From the NCBI RefSeq assembly GCF_013407835.1, contig NZ_JACCBI010000001.1:2728001-2792000 (forward strand): a stretch of 64,000 nt of DNA, in the 5' to 3' direction. The position numbers were made by a program, and so were the translations under genes. Below are positions 59,932-64,000 of the stretch, piece after piece (positions within the stretch are counted from its first letter, which is position 1; the number at the start of each line of letters is the position of its first letter). Source of the stretch: Agromyces atrinae (GTDB lineage Bacteria; Actinomycetota; Actinomycetes; Actinomycetales; Microbacteriaceae). The notes under the pieces are model-generated. The model was not told the origin of the DNA. It saw nothing but the letters and a program-made list of their open reading frames with translations, and made no database searches.

Positions 59932-61573
59932 ACAGACCACCGCTCCCCTCGTCATCCGTTCGCTCGCCGTCGAGTATCAGGTCGATCGCGTTCGCGTCCC
60001 CGCGCTCGACGACGTCTCGTTCACGATCGGCCGTGGCGAGTTCGCCGCCGTCGTGGGTGAATCGGGCTCGGGCAAGTCGACGCTCGTCGGCGCGGTGACG
60101 GGCCTGCTGCCGCCGGAGGCGCGCATCACGGGCGGCGAGATCGCGCTCAGCGGGATCGAGACGACCGCGCTTCGCGAGCGGGCGTGGAGCCGGTTGCGCG
60201 GGCGCCGCGTCGGACTCATCCCGCAAGACCCCGGCCAGAGCCTCACGCCGGTGACGACGATCGGTCGCCAGATCGACGAGATCGCCGCCATCCGCGGCGA
60301 GCGCCTCGGCCGAGCCGAGCGCCGGGCTCGGGCGATCGAGTTGCTCGAGGCGGCCGAGGTATCGCGGGCGCCGCAGCGTCTCGACCAGTACCCGCACGAG
60401 CTCTCGGGCGGCCTCAAGCAACGCATCCTCATCGCGATCGCGTTCGGCCTGAACCCCGAACTCCTCGTCGCCGACGAGCCCACCTCGGCGCTCGACGTCA
60501 CGGTGCAGAAGCAGATCCTCCGCACCTTCGACCGACTCGCCGCCGATCACGGCACGAGCGTGCTCTTCGTCACGCACGACCTCGCCGTCGCCACCGACCA
60601 CGCCTCCCGCGTCCTCGTCATGCGAGGCGGCCGGCTCGTCGAGGACGCCCCCGTCGACGACGTGCTCCGGGCGCCGAAGACGGAGTACACGGCCGAGCTC
60701 CTCCACCACGCCCGCGCGACGGAGAGCACCGCGGCGCCGCGCGTCGACGACGGCGAGCCGCTGCTCGAGGTGCGGAACCTCACGAAGGTCTTCGCGGGTG
60801 CCGGTGGAGGGGCGCCGCACACCGCCGTCGACGACGTCTCATTCACGCTCGGTCGCGGCGAGACGCTCGCCCTCGTCGGCGAATCGGGTTCGGGCAAGTC
60901 GACGACCGCACGCATGATCCTGCGGCTCGAGGAGCCGACCGGCGGCTCGGTCCTGTTCTCGCGTGACGACGTCACGACCGTCTCGGGGCGTCGGCGCCGC
61001 GCTTACTGGCGGGACGTCCAGATGGTCTATCAGAACCCGGATGCCGCACTCGATCCGCGCTGGACGGTGCAGCGCATCGTCGCCGAACCGCTTCGCACCG
61101 CGGGAGCGCTGGATCGCCGAGGCATCCAGGACCGCGTCGCCGCCGTCCTCGACGCCGTCGCGCTCCCGCCCGGCACCGCGGCGAAGCGCCCGGGCGCTCT
61201 CTCGGGCGGGCAGCGGCAGCGCGTCGCGATCGCGCGAGCACTCGCGCCCGAGTCGTCCGTCGTCGTCCTCGACGAGGCCCTGAGCGCACTCGACGTCATC
61301 ACCCAGGAGAGCGTCATCGACCTCCTCGCCCGGGTGCAGGGCACGCTCGGCGTGTCGTTCGTCTTCATCTCGCACGACCTCTCGGTCGTGCGGCGCATCG
61401 CGCACCGCATCGTCGTCATGCAGGACGGCCGCGTCGTCGAGCAGGGCGAGACCGCCCAGATCTTCGACGCTCCGCAGACCGAGTACGTGCGCGCACTCAT
61501 CGCCGCCGTGCCGGGCGCGCGGCGCCTGCACCTGACATCCGCCGACACCGACCAGGAGGTAACCCCGTCGTGA
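59924..61573 (+). CDS. Fused double ATPase of the peptide-type ABC importer (DppD-DppF)
   Basis: 549 residues; GTG at 59924 with GGGAAGG upstream, overlapping the permease stop by eight bases. Two complete ATPase domains: domain 1 (about 5-260) with GESGSGKST, LSGGLKQRILIAIAF and LLVADEPTSALDV; domain 2 (about 285-540) with a second GESGSGKST, LSGGQRQRVAIARALA and VVVLDEALSALDV. In domain 2 the usual DEP is DEA, a minor variation. Domain 1's signature LSGGLKQR is a DppD-type variant. The fusion replaces the separate DppD and DppF proteins. Confidence 0.94.
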   Translation: MSEQTTAPLVIRSLAVEYQVDRVRVPALDDVSFTIGRGEFAAVVGESGSGKSTLVGAVTGLLPPEARITGGEIALSGIETTALRERAWSRLRGRRVGLIPQDPGQSLTPVTTIGRQIDEIAAIRGERLGRAERRARAIELLEAAEVSRAPQRLDQYPHELSGGLKQRILIAIAFGLNPELLVADEPTSALDVTVQKQILRTFDRLAADHGTSVLFVTHDLAVATDHASRVLVMRGGRLVEDAPVDDVLRAPKTEYTAELLHHARATESTAAPRVDDGEPLLEVRNLTKVFAGAGGGAPHTAVDDVSFTLGRGETLALVGESGSGKSTTARMILRLEEPTGGSVLFSRDDVTTVSGRRRRAYWRDVQMVYQNPDAALDPRWTVQRIVAEPLRTAGALDRRGIQDRVAAVLDAVALPPGTAAKRPGALSGGQRQRVAIARALAPESSVVVLDEALSALDVITQESVIDLLARVQGTLGVSFVFISHDLSVVRRIAHRIVVMQDGRVVEQGETAQIFDAPQTEYVRALIAAVPGARRLHLTSADTDQEVTPS

Positions 61574-62958
61574 GTTCCGAGCCCCGCCGACTGCATTTCG
61601 CCGCCTTCGTGATGAACACGAACTCGCACATCCAGCACGGACTGTGGCGGCACCCGGCGGCTCGCCAGAGCGAGTTCACGTCGCTCTCGCTGTGGACCGA
61701 CCTCGCGAAGACACTCGAGCGAGGGCGCTTCGACGCGATCTTCTTCGCCGACGTGCTCGGCCTCTACGGGCCGGGCGACGGCGACTACACGGTCAATGCG
61801 CGCGAAGGTCTGCAGTTCCCGAACAACGACCCGTCGGTGCTGCTCGGCGCACTCACCGCTGTGACGGAGCACCTCGGGCTCGTGTTCACGTCGTCGGTGC
61901 TGCAGGCTCACCCGTTCGAGTTCGCGCGGCGGGTATCGACGCTCGACCACCTCTCGGGCGGCCGTGTCGGCTGGAACGTCGTGACGAGCGCGCAAGAGAG
62001 CGCCGCTCGCAACTTCGGCTTCGACGGGCTCGAAGAGCACGACGAGCGCTACCGGTGGGCCGAGGAGTACCTCGAAGTCGTCTACAAGCTCTGGGAGGGC
62101 TCGTGGGACGACGACGCGCTCGTGAACGATCCGTCGCGATCCGTGTACGCCGACGCCCGCGGCATCCACCGCATCGACCACCACGGGCCGCGCTACGACG
62201 TCGCCGGCCCCCATCTCTCCGCGCCGTCGCCTCAGCGCACACCGGTGATCTTCCAGGCAGGATCGTCGCCCGCGGGGCAGGCCTTCGCCTCACGTCATGC
62301 CGAGGGGCAGTTCATCCTCACGTCGGGACTCGACAAGACGCGCGCGCTCATCGAGTCGACGCGTGCGCAGGTCGCGGCGACCGGGCGAGACCCGCACGAC
62401 CTGTCGTTCTTCCTCGGTCAGTCGTTCGTCGTCGGCGGCACCGAGGAGGAGGCGAAGCGCAAGGAGGCCGAGCTCGATGAGTACCTCTCAAGCGACGGAT
62501 TCCTGCTGCACTCCAATCTCGGCTTCGACCCGAAGACGGGCGAGGCGCTCGACCCCGATACGCCGCTCTCCCAGCTCTCGACCGGCACGAACGTCTCGCA
62601 CCTGCAGTGGATGCGTGAACTCTCGCCCGACCCCGACCCGAAGGTGCGCGATCTGGCGACCCTGGCCGCGAAGCTCCGCGGGCGCGTCGTCGGCACGCCC
62701 GAACAGATCGCGGACCGTCTCGAGGAGTGGCGGGATGCCGGTGTGACCGGCATCAACGTCATGAACTGGATCCTCCCCGACAGCTTCGAGGAGTTCGTCG
62801 ACGACGTGATCCCCGTGCTGCAGGAGCGCGGCCTCGCTCAGCGCGAGTACGACGAGGGCACGCTGCGGCGGAAGCTCTTCGGTCATGATCAGCTTCCCGA
62901 CGGTCACCCCGGGCGCGCGTGGCGCGGGGCGTTCCGCAGCGATGAGGACGGCGCGTGA
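61570..62958 (+). CDS. NtaA/SnaA/DszA-type LLM flavin monooxygenase
   Basis: 462 residues; GTG overlapping the ATPase stop (GTGA). Luciferase-like group typical of FMNH2-dependent monooxygenases: LHFAAFVMNTNSHIQHGLWRHP, RFDAIFFADVLGLYG, EPxVLLGALTAVTEHLGLVFTSSV-like segment, HPFEFARRVSTLDHLSGGRVGWNVVTS (split here), NFGFDGLEEHDERY, and FQAGSSPAGQAFASRHAEGQF. Family members act on nitrilotriacetate, sulfones, dibenzothiophene sulfone or pristinamycin. It needs reduced flavin from a partner reductase not seen in the window. Confidence 0.9.
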   Translation: MSSEPRRLHFAAFVMNTNSHIQHGLWRHPAARQSEFTSLSLWTDLAKTLERGRFDAIFFADVLGLYGPGDGDYTVNAREGLQFPNNDPSVLLGALTAVTEHLGLVFTSSVLQAHPFEFARRVSTLDHLSGGRVGWNVVTSAQESAARNFGFDGLEEHDERYRWAEEYLEVVYKLWEGSWDDDALVNDPSRSVYADARGIHRIDHHGPRYDVAGPHLSAPSPQRTPVIFQAGSSPAGQAFASRHAEGQFILTSGLDKTRALIESTRAQVAATGRDPHDLSFFLGQSFVVGGTEEEAKRKEAELDEYLSSDGFLLHSNLGFDPKTGEALDPDTPLSQLSTGTNVSHLQWMRELSPDPDPKVRDLATLAAKLRGRVVGTPEQIADRLEEWRDAGVTGINVMNWILPDSFEEFVDDVIPVLQERGLAQREYDEGTLRRKLFGHDQLPDGHPGRAWRGAFRSDEDGA

Positions 62959-64000
62959 CTCTCGCCGCCGCCGACCGCGAGCGTTTCCTCGCGCTCTTCG
63001 CGACGATCGCCGAGGGGTCGGGTGCGCGTGACCGCGAGCGCACGCTGCTCACCGACGAGATCGCCGAGCTCGTCGCGGCCGGCTTCACCGCCGTGCGCGT
63101 ACCGCGCGAGTTCGGCGGCGGAGGGGCCACGCTGCCCGACGTGTTCGACCTGCTCATCGAGCTCGGAGCGGCCGACGCCAACCTGCCCCAGGCGCTCCGC
63201 GGGCACTTCGCTCTCGTCGAGCGCCTGCTCGTCGGCGACACCGCCCGCGATCACGAGTGGCTGCGACGTGTCGTCGACGGCGCGCTCGTCGGCAACTCGC
63301 AGGCCGAGAAGGGTGCGGCGACGGCGACCGACACGAGGCTCGAGCGCGACGGCGACGACTGGCGGCTCACGGGGCGGAAGTTCTACACGACGGGCACCCT
63401 CTACGGATCGTGGACCTGGACGGGTGCGGTCGATGCGACGGGCGAGAAGTACGGCGCGCTCGTCGCGACGGATGCCGCAGGCGTCATGGTGATCGATGAT
63501 TGGTCGGGCTTCGGGCAGAAGCTCACCGGCAGCGGCACGACGGTCTTCGACGACGTGCTCCTCGCGGCCGATCAGGTGTATCGCATCGATGAGGAGCCCG
63601 CGTGGTACCCCGTCGACTATCGGGTCTTCCTGCACCTCCTGCTGCAGGCGACGATGGCGGGCATCGGGATCGCGGCGCTCCGCGACACGATCGCCTTCGT
63701 GAGGGCCCGCTCGCGGGCATTCGGAGTACCCGGCGAGAGCAGCCCGCGCGAGGATCCGCGCGTGCAGACGGTGATCGGCGAGCTCTCGAGCCGTGTCTCC
63801 TCGGTCGTCGCGCTCGTCCGCGACGTGGCACGCGACTACGCCGACGTGCGCGACCGGGAGCACGCGACGCCGGAGGAACGCGAGGCCGACTACGTGCGAC
63901 TGCAGGTGCGCCAGTTCGAGGCGCAGCAGATCGCCGTCTCCGACATCCTGAAGGTCACGACCGAGCTCTTCGAGGTCGGCGGTGCGTCGGCCGTGCTCTC
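62955..64000 (+). CDS. Acyl-CoA-dehydrogenase-like flavoprotein (DszC/SfnB type), cut by window end
   Basis: 348 codons are visible from GTG at 62955, which overlaps the LLM stop (GTGA); no stop is reached. The sequence fits the acyl-CoA dehydrogenase fold: LVAAGFTAVRVPREFGGGGAT, VGNSQAEKGAATATDTRLER, GRKFYTTGTLYGSWTWTGA (the pre-FAD beta domain), MAGIGIAALRDTIAFVR and the helical C-terminus ELFEVGGASAVL. DszC/SfnB relatives are FMN-dependent monooxygenases for sulfides and sulfones. With the LLM enzyme and the importer it suggests a sulfur- or xenobiotic-scavenging operon; the substrate is inference. Confidence 0.88.
   Translation, partial: MTLAAADRERFLALFATIAEGSGARDRERTLLTDEIAELVAAGFTAVRVPREFGGGGATLPDVFDLLIELGAADANLPQALRGHFALVERLLVGDTARDHEWLRRVVDGALVGNSQAEKGAATATDTRLERDGDDWRLTGRKFYTTGTLYGSWTWTGAVDATGEKYGALVATDAAGVMVIDDWSGFGQKLTGSGTTVFDDVLLAADQVYRIDEEPAWYPVDYRVFLHLLLQATMAGIGIAALRDTIAFVRARSRAFGVPGESSPREDPRVQTVIGELSSRVSSVVALVRDVARDYADVRDREHATPEEREADYVRLQVRQFEAQQIAVSDILKVTTELFEVGGASAVL

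Overview
The window is 64 kb of high-GC DNA with short intergenic gaps, frequent GTG starts and many 4-base ATGA/GTGA overlaps. The gene content (coenzyme F420 biosynthesis and F420-dependent enzymes, treXYZ trehalose genes, a DUF222/HNH protein, a CWB2 cell-wall-binding protein) points to an actinobacterial chromosome, most likely Microbacteriaceae; the family assignment is inference. I see no tRNA, rRNA, insertion sequence, prophage or CRISPR array. No gene-free stretch exceeds 300 bases; the two largest (21371-21666 and 35881-36173) are repeat-rich and described below.

Layout. 1-4.6 kb: the end of a Fic protein, a secreted CWB2 protein, an IclR regulator and an APC permease. 4.9-9.5 kb: a membrane protein, a wall-anchored copper-amine-oxidase-like protein with altered active-site residues, a DUF305 protein, a short signal peptidase I and a small membrane protein. 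9.5-21.4 kb: housekeeping and signalling genes (nitroreductase, threonine aldolase, TetR, NatAB-like exporter, panD, a two-component system, an SDR, DUF6421, a NodB lipoprotein, small membrane proteins). 21.7-26.5 kb: a sulfonate/taurine-type ABC transporter translationally coupled to acetyl-CoA synthetase. 26.6-34.2 kb: an SDR and the glgX-treY-treZ operon. 34.3-37.3 kb: DUF222/HNH protein, exonuclease III and a small membrane protein.

37.3-56.3 kb is the most interesting part. An F420 gene set (an F420-dependent LLM enzyme, cofE, then cofC, fgd, cofD and a putative F420-0 ABC transporter) is split by an 11-kb catabolic island: dihydropyrimidinase/hydantoinase, a Mer-like LLM flavin/F420 enzyme, an IclR regulator, a four-gene NMT1/THI5-type ABC importer, two carbon-nitrogen hydrolases, a PF06684-type protein and a class III aminotransferase. 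The parts fit a reductive pyrimidine (or hydantoin) degradation route: import, reduction, ring opening, removal of the carbamoyl group, transamination. No classical NAD(P)H dihydropyrimidine dehydrogenase is present; the LLM enzyme supplied with F420H2 by fgd is a plausible replacement. Two promoters of the island carry the same 21-bp palindrome, probably the operator of the local IclR protein. The F420-0 transporter operon begins with a candidate structured RNA leader.

56.4-64 kb: a Dpp/Opp-type ABC importer with a fused double ATPase, an NtaA/SnaA-type LLM monooxygenase and an acyl-CoA-dehydrogenase-like flavoprotein cut by the window end; together they resemble a scavenging operon for organosulfur or related compounds. 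A recurring feature across the window is a -10-like hexamer exactly 6-7 bases before the start codon, which suggests many leaderless transcripts.
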